Assembly (NCBI GenBank): GCA_035476635.1
Contig: DATILI010000012.1
Location: 1-23,324, forward strand
DNA length: 23,324 nucleotides
Reading direction: 5' to 3'
Source of the DNA: DATILI01 sp035476635
GTDB lineage: Bacteria; Pseudomonadota; Gammaproteobacteria; Burkholderiales; Burkholderiaceae_C
Both the position numbers and the translations under genes were made by a program. Shown here in pieces: positions 1-8,280 of the stretch (the stretch's first letter is position 1; the number at the start of each line of letters is the position of its first letter). The notes beneath the pieces were generated by a model, which saw only the letters and a program-made list of their open reading frames with translations, did no database searches and had not been told where the DNA came from.

Positions 1-1373
1 GCCGAGCTTGCCAGCTGGTTGGCCGTGTGCGCGGAGTTGGAGGTCTGCTGCACGGTGCCGGTGAGTTGCTCCATGCTGCTGGCCGTGGTCTGCAGGTTGG
101 CAGCGGTCTGCTCGGTGCGGTGCGACAGGTCGGTGTTGCCCATCGCGATCTCGGCGCTGGCCGTGGTGATGCTGTCCACCGACGTGCGCACCTGCAGCAT
201 CATCTGCAGGTAGCGCTTGCGCATGCTTTCGACCTCGCGCACCAGGGCGCCGATCTCGTCGCGGCGCGTGGTGCGAAATTCCTGGGTCAGGTCGCCGTGC
301 GCCACCGTCGTGATCGCGGAAGTCAGTTCGCGCAGCGGCCGGCTCACCGAATGGCGCAGCACCAGAAACAGTCCGACGCCGAGCAAGACAACGGCCAGCG
401 CCAGCGAGACCCAGATCATGACCATGCCGGCGTGATGCTGTGCCATGGCCTGCTGGTTGGAGACCTCGGCCACGACCCACCAGCCGTTGGACTTGGTCTT
501 GCGCATCACCGCCCATTCGTCGCCTCCGCCGGCTGGGTTCAGGATGGCGTCGGCATCGGCAACAAACCCGCCGGAGGTCGCCGCCAGCGCGCTGAAGAAT
601 TTCTCGCTTTGCGGAAAAGCTTCCAGCACCTTCTTGCCGCGCGCCGTGGGGTGCACGAGAAACACCGCATTGGCCAGCGCGTTGCGCGGGTCGATCACGT
701 AGAAGCCACCGGTCTCAAAGAAGTGCGCATCGGTGACCTGCTTTTGCAGCCCGGCCAAAAACAGCGAGATGTCGTTGCCGACAAACAGGATGCCTACGAT
801 CTTGCCTGCCAAATCCTTGACCGGCTCGTAGTGCGTCATGTAGGGCTTGCCGAACAAGTCGGCCCGGCCGGTGTAGGGCTTGCCGGCCAGCACCAGCGGA
901 TAGGCCGGGTGGGTGCGGTCCAGCAGCGTGCCCTGGGCGCGCTCGCCATCCTGCTTTTTCAGCGATGTGGTGACGCGGACGAAATCGTCGCCCTTGCGCG
1001 CGAACACCGTGGCCACGCTGCCGGTGTCCTTGGTGAACTTGTCGACAATGCTGTAGTCGTCGTTCACCTTGGAACCGTAGTTCTTGAGCTCGCTGGTGGC
1101 TTCGTCCAAGATCAGCGTCGGTTCGAAGTTTTGCTGGAACGCCTGGTGGGCCCGCCGAATCAACTCGCGGTTGGTCGCGTCGGTCGTATCGGCGGCGTTG
1201 ACCAGGCTCTGGGCCTTGTCGCCCACCATATTGACGACCTGGTCGCGCGCGTTGCGCTGGGTGATCACGCCGATCGCCACGCTGGCGGCAATCAGGACCC
1301 CCGCAATCATGGCGAGCGACAGCAGGGTTACACGCCGGGCAACCGAGCGGTTGGAGGCAGAGGATTCATTCAT
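1..1373 (-). CDS. Methyl-accepting chemotaxis protein, Cache-type sensor (3' part outside window)
   Basis: Chemoreceptor that senses a ligand outside the inner membrane and controls the CheA kinase. Reading from the ATG at 1373 gives a transmembrane helix at about residues 14-36, then a periplasmic Cache_3/Cache_2-like domain containing GKPYTGRADLFGKPYMTHYE and an AGKIVGILFVGND stretch. A second transmembrane helix (VSLALAVVLLGVGLFLVL) follows, then a HAMP linker (SRPLRELTSAITTVAHGDL). The start of the signalling coiled coil contains DLSHRTEQTAANLQTTASSM. About 457 codons are present; the conserved hairpin tip and C-terminus lie beyond base 1. The start is favoured because MNESSASNRSVARR leads straight into the first helix. 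The ligand cannot be told. It diverges from the DUF72 gene. No flagellar sigma-28 promoter was recognised upstream. Confidence 0.95.
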   Translation of the reverse strand, partial: MNESSASNRSVARRVTLLSLAMIAGVLIAASVAIGVITQRNARDQVVNMVGDKAQSLVNAADTTDATNRELIRRAHQAFQQNFEPTLILDEATSELKNYGSKVNDDYSIVDKFTKDTGSVATVFARKGDDFVRVTTSLKKQDGERAQGTLLDRTHPAYPLVLAGKPYTGRADLFGKPYMTHYEPVKDLAGKIVGILFVGNDISLFLAGLQKQVTDAHFFETGGFYVIDPRNALANAVFLVHPTARGKKVLEAFPQSEKFFSALAATSGGFVADADAILNPAGGGDEWAVMRKTKSNGWWVVAEVSNQQAMAQHHAGMVMIWVSLALAVVLLGVGLFLVLRHSVSRPLRELTSAITTVAHGDLTQEFRTTRRDEIGALVREVESMRKRYLQMMLQVRTSVDSITTASAEIAMGNTDLSHRTEQTAANLQTTASSMEQLTGTVQQTSNSAHTANQLASS

Positions 1374-1556
1374 GGACGACGTCTCTTTTCAAGGGATTGT
1401 TTGCGCCGGCGCTGCCCTTGTCATGCGACGGCGCGACCACTGTAGCCGCCACCCGGGAACCCACCAATCCGCGCAATCCCTAGGATAAACCGATACCAAC
1501 AGCCGCGCGGCCGCGCTACATTCGCAGCTCCGGAAAAAAACGCAAGGAGGTTGGCC

Positions 1557-2390
1557 GTGGGCAAATCAAAGGATGTCCGAATCGACGGCAGCGAGACTCG
1601 CCGCATCCGGATGGGGGTTGGCGGCTGGACCTACGAGCCCTGGCGCGACAATTTCTACCCCAAAGGCCTGCCGCACAGCCAGGAGCTCGGCTACGCGAGC
1701 CGGCAGCTCAGCGCCATCGAGGTCAACGGTACCTACTACAGCACCTTCAAGCCCCAAACATTCGCCAAGTGGCGCGACGAGACGCCTGATGATTTCGTGT
1801 TCTCGCTCAAGGCCAACCGCTTCGCGACCAACCGCAAGGTGCTGGCCGACGCCGGGCCATCCGTGGAGCGCTTTGTGCAAAGCGGCCTGAGCGAGTTGGG
1901 CCCCAAGCTCGGTCCCATCGTCTGGCAGTTCATGCCCACCAAGGTATTCGACGCCCCGGATTTCGAGGCCTTCCTGAAATTGCTGCCGGCCGAAGTGGGC
2001 GGCTGCAAGCTGCGCCACGCGCTGGATGTGCGCCACGCAAGCTTCATGGTGCCGCAGTACCTTGCGCTGGCGCGCCAATACGGCTGCGCCACCGTGTTCA
2101 CCGATTCCGACGACTACCCCTCGTTTGCCGACGTCACGGGCGACTTCGTCTACGCCAGGCTGATGCGCACCGATGCGAAGTACAAGGCGGGGTGTGCGCC
2201 GAAAGTGTTGGACCGATGGGCCGAAGCCGCCCGCACCTGGCTGCAAGGCAGCGAGCCGACGGATGTGCCGCGGGTGCAAGACCCTGCCAAAAAGCCCAAG
2301 CCACGCGACGTGTTCATGTACTTCATCAGCGGCGCAAAGGAAAAGGCGCCGGCGGCAGCGATGGCCTTGATCAGCCGGATGCAGACTTGA
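1557..2390 (+). CDS. DUF72 (YecE-like) family protein
   Basis: A 277-residue DUF72 protein, a TIM-barrel family with no settled biochemical role. The family signature is visible near the N-terminus (GVGGWTYEPWRDNFYPKGLP), followed by EVNGTYYSTFKPQTFAKWRDETPDDFVFSLKANRF and later IVWQFMP, ALDVRHASF and a DVFMYFISGAKEKAP tail. The GTG at 1557 was chosen because AGGAGG at 1545-1550 sits 6 bases before it. The in-frame TTG at 1551 directly abuts that Shine-Dalgarno sequence and is unlikely to be used. It converges on arfB, leaving only 19 bp between the stop codons. Family assignment is firm; function is unknown. Confidence 0.93.
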   Translation: MGKSKDVRIDGSETRRIRMGVGGWTYEPWRDNFYPKGLPHSQELGYASRQLSAIEVNGTYYSTFKPQTFAKWRDETPDDFVFSLKANRFATNRKVLADAGPSVERFVQSGLSELGPKLGPIVWQFMPTKVFDAPDFEAFLKLLPAEVGGCKLRHALDVRHASFMVPQYLALARQYGCATVFTDSDDYPSFADVTGDFVYARLMRTDAKYKAGCAPKVLDRWAEAARTWLQGSEPTDVPRVQDPAKKPKPRDVFMYFISGAKEKAPAAAMALISRMQT

Positions 2391-2409
2391 TCGACCGATG
2401 GGGCCACGG

Positions 2410-2832
2410 TCATTCGCTACCCGAAACCGGCCCGCGCAAGCGCTTTACCTCTCCCCGGCTTGCCTTGCCCTGCAGCCGCCTGCGCTTGGAGCCCAAGGTC
2501 GGTTGGGTCGGCTTGCGGCGCTTGGGCGGCGTGGCCACGCTGTCGACCAGCGCCTGCAAGCGGGCGATGGCCTCGGCCTTGTTCTGCTCCTGGCTGCGGC
2601 TGGTCTGCGCCTTGATGACAACCACGCCCTCGGCTGTGATGCGCTGGTCGCCCAAGGCCAGCAAGCGCGCCTTGACGGGTTCGGGCAGCGAGGAGGAGGG
2701 GACCGAGAAACGCAGGTGCACCGCGCTGGAGACCTTGTTGACGTTCTGCCCTCCGGCGCCCTGGGCGCGGATGGCGGTGAAGACCAGCTCGTCCTGCGAT
2801 ATGGTAGTCGGCGATATGGGGCTGAGCGGCAT
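2410..2832 (-). CDS. arfB: Alternative ribosome-rescue factor ArfB (peptidyl-tRNA hydrolase, RF-1 family)
   Basis: Codon-independent rescue factor: it enters the A site of ribosomes stalled on truncated mRNA and hydrolyses peptidyl-tRNA. The 140-residue length fits ArfB (YaeJ) rather than full release factors. The catalytic GGQ motif is present at about residues 27-29 (RAQGAGGQNVNKVSSAVHLRF). The basic C-terminal tail (PPKRRKPTQPTLGSKRRRLQGKASRGEVKRLRG) is the segment that occupies the empty mRNA channel in this family. No stop-codon-recognition domain is present. It lies 17 bp downstream of the VOC gene on the same strand and may be co-transcribed with it. Confidence 0.95.
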   Translation of the reverse strand: MPLSPISPTTISQDELVFTAIRAQGAGGQNVNKVSSAVHLRFSVPSSSLPEPVKARLLALGDQRITAEGVVVIKAQTSRSQEQNKAEAIARLQALVDSVATPPKRRKPTQPTLGSKRRRLQGKASRGEVKRLRGPVSGSE

Positions 2833-2849
2833 GGATTGATTATGTTGGC

Positions 2850-3254
2850 TCAGACGTCATCCACCGCCGGCACATGGCAAGCCACGCAGATCTTGTTGCC
2901 ATCGGGATCGCGAAAGTACGCACCGTAGTAATGGGCGTGATACTGCGGCCGCAGTCCGGGTGGGCCCTCGCATGTCCCTCCGTGTTCGAGCGCCGCCTGA
3001 TGCGCGGCGTGCACCATCGGTCTGGTGGCCGCCATGAAGGCAATCATCTGCCCGTTGCCCGGATCGTGCGGCTGGCCGTCGTAGGGCTTGCAGATCACGA
3101 ACAATGGCCGTGCCCGGTCCGCGCTGTGCCAGCCAGCCCAGGGCTTATCCCGCTCGCAGAAGCGCTGTTCGATGCCCAGGCTCGTCATCAACGCAGCATA
3201 AAAATCCAGTGCGCGGTCGAAATCGCTCACGCTTACAAACACATGCGAAAACAT
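2850..3254 (-). CDS. VOC-family protein (glyoxalase/bleomycin-resistance fold)
   Basis: A 134-residue vicinal-oxygen-chelate domain protein. Typical elements are the N-terminal metal-ligand strand (MFSHVFVSVSDFDRALDFYAALM), a central NGQMIAFMA strand and the C-terminal GAYFRDPDGNKICVACH segment. A single domain of this size usually dimerises to form its active sites. Substrate and reaction cannot be assigned from sequence. The start has a strong ribosome-binding site, AAGGAG, a few bases before the ATG at 3254. It is followed closely by arfB on the same strand. Confidence 0.9.
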   Translation of the reverse strand: MFSHVFVSVSDFDRALDFYAALMTSLGIEQRFCERDKPWAGWHSADRARPLFVICKPYDGQPHDPGNGQMIAFMAATRPMVHAAHQAALEHGGTCEGPPGLRPQYHAHYYGAYFRDPDGNKICVACHVPAVDDV

Positions 3255-3299
3255 ACTTGGCTCCTTGTCGAATGGGTCGCCAGACCGAGCAAGCCCACC

Positions 3300-3405
3300 T
3301 TATTTGTCCGTCACAAGACCCAACTCCCGGCAAATGCGTTGATGGTAGGCGGGCCAGTCTTGCCATGAATTCTCGATGACCAGCTTGTCGACTTCCAGTC
3401 CGTCG
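3300..3405 (-). pseudogene. Possible remnant of a C-terminal coding segment, unidentified
   Basis: Upstream of the VOC gene, the minus-strand frame ending at a stop at 3300 reads EVDKLVIENSWQDWPAYHQR followed by ICRELGLVTDK. This looks like a real protein C-terminus rather than random translation. Upstream, the frame continues into GC-rich sequence (GGTRPTCRVGRVRP) and then antisense to pssA, with no convincing start codon or ribosome-binding site. It may be what remains of a gene that once preceded the VOC gene, or a very short gene. I do not recognise the family. The 5' boundary is arbitrary. Confidence 0.25.
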
Positions 3406-3474
3406 TGTGCCTCGGGTCGGACACGGCCTACCCTGCAAGTGGGCCGGGTCCCACCATGCAAGTGCCCCACGCGG

Positions 3475-3480
3475 TATAAC
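3475..3480 (+). promoter_or_regulatory. Possible -10 box for pssA
   Basis: TATAAC lies 34 bases before the pssA ATG in an otherwise GC-rich gap. No good -35 hexamer was seen at normal spacing, so this is only a weak proposal. Confidence 0.3.
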
Positions 3481-3513
3481 TTGAACGCTATCGCCTCAAC
3501 AAGGAGAAGCGCC

Positions 3514-4146
3514 ATGCCGTATGCCAGCCCTGCCCCCAAGCACTTTTCGATGCTGCGCGGTCTCCGTTTGGCCGATTTCTTCACGCTGGGGAATGCGGCT
3601 TGCGGCGTCGGGGCTGTTTTTTTCGCGATGCTGTTCATGGCCAGCCAGTCGCTGTCGCATTTCCTGCTCTCGGCCGCCTTGGCGCCCGCCGCGTTCGCCT
3701 TCGATGTGCTGGACGGTCGCATCGCCCGGGCACGCCACGAGCATTCCGCCATGGGCCGTGAGCTGGATTCGCTGTCCGATGTGATTTCGTTCGGCGTGGC
3801 GCCGGCGGCGCTCGGCTTCGCGGCCGGTCTGCAAGGCGGGTGGGATGCCGCCGCGCTGATCTACTTTGTGTGCTGCGGCGTAAGCCGGCTGGCGCGCTAC
3901 AACGTCACCGCCGAATCACTGGCAGCAGGGCAGGACAAGGTGGCGTACTTCGAAGGCACGCCGATCCCGACCAGCGTGATCATCAGCGGCATCCTGGCCT
4001 TTGCTGCATGGGAAGGCCGGACTCAAGACGCCTTGTACGGCGGCATCTGGACCGTGGGACCCTGGGAGTTTCACCCGTTCGCGCTGATCTTCGTGCTCTC
4101 TGGTTCACTGATGATCAGCAAGTCGCTGCGCATTCCCAAGTTCTGA
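3514..4146 (+). CDS. pssA: CDP-diacylglycerol--serine O-phosphatidyltransferase
   Basis: Makes phosphatidylserine from CDP-diacylglycerol and L-serine at the inner membrane, the committed step to phosphatidylethanolamine. The 210-residue protein carries the complete CDP-alcohol phosphatidyltransferase motif D-x2-D-G-x2-A-R-x8-G-x3-D-x3-D (DVLDGRIARARHEHSAMGRE then LDSLSD) at about residues 68-93, with hydrophobic membrane segments on both sides. It is the small integral-membrane (subclass II) type, not the large E. coli-like enzyme. The ATG at 3514 follows AAGGAGAA at 3501-3508. An in-frame upstream extension to 3376 exists but lacks family character. The GNAT gene follows 61 bp later on the same strand. 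Confidence 0.93.
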   Translation: MPYASPAPKHFSMLRGLRLADFFTLGNAACGVGAVFFAMLFMASQSLSHFLLSAALAPAAFAFDVLDGRIARARHEHSAMGRELDSLSDVISFGVAPAALGFAAGLQGGWDAAALIYFVCCGVSRLARYNVTAESLAAGQDKVAYFEGTPIPTSVIISGILAFAAWEGRTQDALYGGIWTVGPWEFHPFALIFVLSGSLMISKSLRIPKF

Positions 4147-4207
4147 CCTCCTAGATTTTGGCGTCGCCCGCACAGCGCTATGCTCCCTGAAAAAAAAGGA
4201 GATCACT

Positions 4208-4642
4208 GTGTCGCTCAAATGGATCTACACGCTGGACGGAATCGACTGGGACGCGCTCTCCGCCCTGTATCGGGTGGCCCCTCTGGGGGACAAGAAACCA
4301 GCGGACCTGAAGACCGTGTTTTCAAACAGCATGTTCCGATGCTTCGCCTACGACGCTGACGGCAGGATGGTCGGCGCAGGCCGCGCGCTGGCGGACGGAA
4401 TGGATTGTTCCTACATCTGCGACGTCGCGGTTCATCCGGACCAGCAAGGCCTGGGCGTTGGCAAGGAGATCGTTTCCCGGCTCGTCGAGCTGTCCAGGGG
4501 CCACAAGAAAATCATCCTGTATGCGGTGGTCGGCAAGGAGCCTTTTTACCGCAAGCTCGGGTTCAAGCGCATGTCGACCGCAATGGCGATCTTCGCGAAC
4601 CAGGCGCAGGCGCTTGCGCAGGGGCTGCTCAACGACACTTAA
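4208..4642 (+). CDS. GNAT-family N-acetyltransferase
   Basis: A 144-residue GCN5-related acetyltransferase. The acetyl-CoA-binding region is clear at about residues 75-90 (ICDVAVHPDQQGLGVGKEIV, matching V.P..QG.G.G..). It is followed by KKIILYAVVGKEPFYRKLGF, the usual C-terminal YxKLGF element. The substrate is unknown. Translation starts at a GTG at 4208, supported by AAGGAGAT at 4196-4203. The next gene converges with a 14-bp gap. A link to pssA is positional only. Confidence 0.9.
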   Translation: MSLKWIYTLDGIDWDALSALYRVAPLGDKKPADLKTVFSNSMFRCFAYDADGRMVGAGRALADGMDCSYICDVAVHPDQQGLGVGKEIVSRLVELSRGHKKIILYAVVGKEPFYRKLGFKRMSTAMAIFANQAQALAQGLLNDT

Positions 4643-4656
4643 GCGCGCGGGGGAAA

Positions 4657-5349
4657 CTACTCGTCGAAATCGAGTCCCAGCCCTTGGGTCCAGAGTACGG
4701 AAGCGCGCCTGAAGATCGACGGATCGGCCAGGGTGGTGCCGGATGCCACCAGCCGGATCCACACCAGCGTGTCGTGGTGGCTGCCGGGGATCAAGTCGCG
4801 GCTGCGCTCCTCCACAAGCCAGGCATGCAATTTCTCATAGTGCTGTGGATGGCGTTGCTGCGTCCACGCCAGGCCGACCAGGTCGCCGTAGCCTTCTTCG
4901 CGGCGAACCGCCTTCATGTTCAGGTAGACGGCACGCAGGAGGGGGCTGGGAATTTCCGGCACGTTGGCAATGAAGCCTGCCGGCACGCCGAACCATGCAC
5001 CGTCAAGATAGCGCCGGCAGTGGCCCAACTCGTGCGCAGCCATGAGTTCAAGCGTCGCGTCCAGGAGGGCGGGCTCGATGCGATCAAGCGTCGCCTGCGC
5101 TTGGCTGTTGCCGCGCATGGATAGCACCAGCTTGCAGCGCCCGTCGACATAGGCCAGCGCCAACGGCGAAGTTCCCGGTGTCGGCTGAGGCTGCACGACG
5201 ATATCAAGTGGAAGACCGACCTGCTTGGCGAATGTCACCACCGGCCAGACACCCTTGAGCCACCGGGCTTCGACGGGCGTCAACTCGGAAGCGAGACAGG
5301 CCGACGAAAGCAGCACCGTAACGATGCTCCCAAGCATGGATTTCCACAC
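4657..5349 (-). CDS. Exported putative zinc metallopeptidase-like protein (HELGH motif)
   Basis: A 230-residue protein of unknown family. A short signal peptide is visible (MLGSIVTVLLSSACLAS, ending near residue 21). A zinc-binding HExxH motif follows at residues 106-110 (LMAAHELGHCRRYLD). Downstream, EEGYGDLVGLAWTQQRHPQHY resembles the region that gives the third ligand in E/D-ligand (gluzincin-like) peptidases. This suggests a periplasmic or lipid-exposed peptidase, but the substrate is unknown. The GTG at 5349 was chosen because GGAGGGG lies about 6 bases before it; the ATG at 5337 is a possible alternative. The gene follows the sensor kinase on the same strand after a 139-bp gap, so it is probably a separate unit. 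Confidence 0.7.
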   Translation of the reverse strand: MWKSMLGSIVTVLLSSACLASELTPVEARWLKGVWPVVTFAKQVGLPLDIVVQPQPTPGTSPLALAYVDGRCKLVLSMRGNSQAQATLDRIEPALLDATLELMAAHELGHCRRYLDGAWFGVPAGFIANVPEIPSPLLRAVYLNMKAVRREEGYGDLVGLAWTQQRHPQHYEKLHAWLVEERSRDLIPGSHHDTLVWIRLVASGTTLADPSIFRRASVLWTQGLGLDFDE

Positions 5350-5488
5350 AAGCAGCCCCTCCAAAAGGGTTTTAATCGACGCATCGTGCCGAAAACTGAA
5401 GCTTTTGCAACGGCCGGCAAAGTAAAGACGTGCACTTTTGCACGATGTGGCGCATTTATCGACTTTCCAGCTGGGCACCTGTACAGCG

Positions 5489-7585
5489 CTATACCGCGCG
5501 CTGCAGTGTCAGCTCGAAACTGACACCGCCTTCCACATTCCGGGCCTCAATCGTGCCGCCCATCTTGGCCATGTAGGTCTTGGCGACGAACAGGCCCTGG
5601 CCGCGCTGCCCGGGATCGGCGGTAGCGCTTCTCGGTTCGCCGCCGGAAACGCCGTATTCGAAGATGCGCCCCAGCAGGGCCGGATCGATTTGCGGGCCTT
5701 GGTTGTGCAAGGTGACGGTGGCGGTACTGTCGCTTCGCTGCAAGCTGAGTGTGATGGGCGTGCCGCCGGTGCGATGGCGGTCGGCGTTGCGCAGGATGTG
5801 CGTGACCACGTCTTCCAGCGAGAACTCGTCAGCTCGCGCCAGCATCGGTGCACCGCCGCCTGCATAGTGCACGTGATGAACGCCGGCAAAGTGCGCGTTG
5901 GCCGCTACATTGCACAGGAAGGCATCCAGATCCACGGGGTTCAGCTGCAGTGCCGCGGCTTGCAGCGCCTCGCTCGGCGAGGCCTGGCCATAGAGCACTT
6001 TCACGGCCTGCTGCATGCGCTGCACATAGCGGTGGCTGGTGTCGGCGCTATCGGGGTGCAGCACCATCAGCGATTGCAGCGGCGACATGATCTCGTGGCC
6101 CACGGCGTGCCACATGTCGCGTTCCTGCTGGGCGCGGATGTGCTCGCGCTGCAGGTCGCCTTTCACCCGCTCCAGCAGGTCGGCCAGCGCGCCGGCAAGA
6201 ATGCCCAACTCGTCCTTGCCGCGCAAGTCCGACACGTCGAGCGCGCCGATGCGTTGTTCCACTTGCGGCGCGTTCACGTTGTACGAGACAGCGGCGGCGC
6301 GGCGGGTGAGCGCGGTGACGCGGCGGATCAGCCCGATCTCGATCACCAGCCAGCCCAGCGCGATCGCCGTCAGCATGGCGCCCACGTACCACGACATGCG
6401 CGTGGCCACCACGCTCAAGGCGCGCTCGATGCTGCGCACGTTGCCGCTGAGCGTGAGCGCATAGTCGCCCGCGACGGTGGCAATGGTTTCGCGTCCGGTG
6501 AGGGCGGGCGTGGCCACCGTGGGCACCGGCAGGATGCTGATCAGGCGGCTCAACCAGGGCAGGGAAGGTTCCGCGGTGTCGTCCTCGCCGCGCAGCGTGA
6601 CCACTTCCTGGGGGGTGCCGCCCATCTTGCGTATATGCAGCGCCTCGCCGGGCAGCAACGCCTGCGCCAGCTCGGCCAGCGCCGGCGGCGGCGAGGCGCC
6701 GGGGCCATCGCTGTCGAACAGCGGCTGCTCGCTGCCGGGGCCGAGCATTTGCACATGCACCAGGGTCTGGTCCAGGTCCGCCGGTGGCCACACCGGGCGC
6801 GGCTTGGCAAACAAGGCCTGCCGGTACGCCTCCACTGGCAGGCGGATGGAAAAGAAGGCGCGTCGTGCGCAATTGGCAGGATCCGCCGCCGGATCGGCGC
6901 AGCGCGCACCTTGCCAGAGCCAGCCGCGAAAGTCGCGCACCGGGCGGGCCTGCAATGCGAGCGTGGGACCTTCGTCGACAAAGCCGGTGAGCCTGCCACG
7001 CACCGCCGGCGCGCCCGGTTCGCTCAAGGCTTCAAATGGCGCCACCCAGCGCAGCGTTTCGCCACGCAGGCGCAAGGTGACGCGGGCCCGATGCACCTCG
7101 CTCAAGTCGAGCCGGCCGCGTTCGCGCGGCACGAGTTCCGGCGCATTGAAGCTGCCCACCAGGTAGATGAAGCCACCGGCATAGGGGTTGTTGCCGACGG
7201 CCACACAGATGGCGCCGCCTCCCGGGTATTGCACGTTGCAACCTGCGATCTCCACGGCCTGCTGGGCCTTGTACTGGTCGTCGAAATCGAGCGCCGAATA
7301 GGGCAGCAGCAGCGGGCGCAGCGGCGTCGCCTGGGGGCTGCGCGCCGGATTCAGCAAAGCCAGCTGGCCGGCCGGATGGCGCAGCCGCGCGGCCACTTCG
7401 GCCTGCGTCTTGCGAAAGCCCTGCGCATAGTTGCGGTAACTGCGCTCCTTCTCTTCCTTGAGCAGCACCACGGCCAGCGCCAGCGTGGCCAGCACCAGCA
7501 GTACAAATACGCCACGCACCAGGATGCGCCGGCGAAACGAAGCCAGGCCCAGCCGCGGCATCTCCAGCCGGGGCAGCACGTTCAT
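5489..7585 (-). CDS. Membrane sensor histidine kinase with large periplasmic domain
   Basis: A 698-residue inner-membrane kinase expected to phosphorylate the regulator encoded just upstream. Layout: TM1 at about 21-42, a periplasmic region of about 356 residues with no recognised domain, TM2 at about 399-420, a HAMP linker to about 475, an H-box with the likely phospho-acceptor His497 (WHAVGHEIMSPLQSL), an N-box (VVTHILRNADRHR, Asn600), an F-box-like IFEYGVSG, and a G2 box (GQRGQGLFVAKTYMAKMGG). The G1 box, usually DxGxG, reads NQGPQ here. The protein ends with GGVSFELTLQRAV, as HATPase_c domains do. Its start overlaps the regulator's stop by 4 bp, indicating translational coupling. The signal sensed is unknown. 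Confidence 0.93.
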   Translation of the reverse strand: MNVLPRLEMPRLGLASFRRRILVRGVFVLLVLATLALAVVLLKEEKERSYRNYAQGFRKTQAEVAARLRHPAGQLALLNPARSPQATPLRPLLLPYSALDFDDQYKAQQAVEIAGCNVQYPGGGAICVAVGNNPYAGGFIYLVGSFNAPELVPRERGRLDLSEVHRARVTLRLRGETLRWVAPFEALSEPGAPAVRGRLTGFVDEGPTLALQARPVRDFRGWLWQGARCADPAADPANCARRAFFSIRLPVEAYRQALFAKPRPVWPPADLDQTLVHVQMLGPGSEQPLFDSDGPGASPPPALAELAQALLPGEALHIRKMGGTPQEVVTLRGEDDTAEPSLPWLSRLISILPVPTVATPALTGRETIATVAGDYALTLSGNVRSIERALSVVATRMSWYVGAMLTAIALGWLVIEIGLIRRVTALTRRAAAVSYNVNAPQVEQRIGALDVSDLRGKDELGILAGALADLLERVKGDLQREHIRAQQERDMWHAVGHEIMSPLQSLMVLHPDSADTSHRYVQRMQQAVKVLYGQASPSEALQAAALQLNPVDLDAFLCNVAANAHFAGVHHVHYAGGGAPMLARADEFSLEDVVTHILRNADRHRTGGTPITLSLQRSDSTATVTLHNQGPQIDPALLGRIFEYGVSGGEPRSATADPGQRGQGLFVAKTYMAKMGGTIEARNVEGGVSFELTLQRAV

Positions 7586-8280
7586 CGACGCGCCCAGCGA
7601 AAGCCGCGCATGGGCACGTTCTCGATGCCGTCGAAGGCCGGGTCGATCTCGCGAAAGGCATCGCGGATGGTGCTGACGTGCTTGCGCACGTTGTCGCGGT
7701 TGCGGCCGCTTTTCACCACCTCGAACAGCTCGTCATACGACACCACCTCGCCCGCGCGCTGGTACAGCGTAGCCAGGATGCGCTGCGCCGTCAGCGGCAG
7801 GTTGATGCGCTCGCCGCGCCAGGTGGGGGTGCGTTGCCACAGCGGGTCCAGCGAAAGCTCGGCCGGCGCGGCGGCGGTGTTGGTGCTGTCGGCCTGGGCG
7901 GTCTTGGCCACGCGCAGGATATCCAGAAAGGTGTCGATGAAATCGGCCTCTTCGAACGTGGTTTTCTGCAGGTAGTCCCAGGCGTCCAGCGCCTTCATGA
8001 TGCTGCGGTAGATGGCCGCTGGCATGGCCGAGACCACCAGCACCGGCGTTCCCTGGTGGCGCTTGTTGATGGCGTTGATGAGCGCCACGCCGGCATGCCG
8101 CTCGCGGCCCAGCTCGATGTCCAGCACGACCACGTCGTAGCGCTCGCGCGCCAGCGCGCCTTCGGCATCGTCGCGGTTGAACCACTGCTCGACCTCGATG
8201 CCGGGTCGCGCGGCGCGGATCCACCCGGCCAGCTGGTTGCTGGTGGGCAGGTCGTCCTCGATGACGGCGACTTTGGTCAT
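7582..8280 (-). CDS. Two-component response regulator, winged-helix output
   Basis: A 232-residue DNA-binding response regulator. The receiver domain has acidic-pocket residues Glu8-Asp9-Asp10, likely phospho-acceptor Asp54 (VVVLDIEL), Ser84 (VLVVSAM) and Lys105 (YLQKTTF). Lys105 is followed by Thr where most receivers have Pro. Residues of about 150-232 form an OmpR/PhoB-like winged helix (LTAQRILATLYQRAGEVVSY, then RDNVRKHVSTIRDAFREI and NVPMRGFRW). It is first in an operon with the kinase and is transcribed away from the exported/SPFH/SH3 cluster across a 226-bp gap. That cluster is therefore its most likely target, which is inferred from position only. Confidence 0.93.
   Translation of the reverse strand: MTKVAVIEDDLPTSNQLAGWIRAARPGIEVEQWFNRDDAEGALARERYDVVVLDIELGRERHAGVALINAINKRHQGTPVLVVSAMPAAIYRSIMKALDAWDYLQKTTFEEADFIDTFLDILRVAKTAQADSTNTAAAPAELSLDPLWQRTPTWRGERINLPLTAQRILATLYQRAGEVVSYDELFEVVKSGRNRDNVRKHVSTIRDAFREIDPAFDGIENVPMRGFRWARR

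Noticed and set aside
27..1445. Plus-strand open frame of 472 codons at the left end
   Set aside because: It is antisense to the chemoreceptor, whose Cache, HAMP and signalling motifs are plain on the minus strand.
1551..1556. TTG at 1551 as DUF72 start
   Set aside because: It touches the AGGAGG ribosome-binding site with no spacer; the GTG at 1557 has proper spacing.
5438..7975. Plus-strand open frame of 845 codons opposite the kinase
   Set aside because: It is antisense to a well-supported histidine kinase and regulator and has low-complexity composition.
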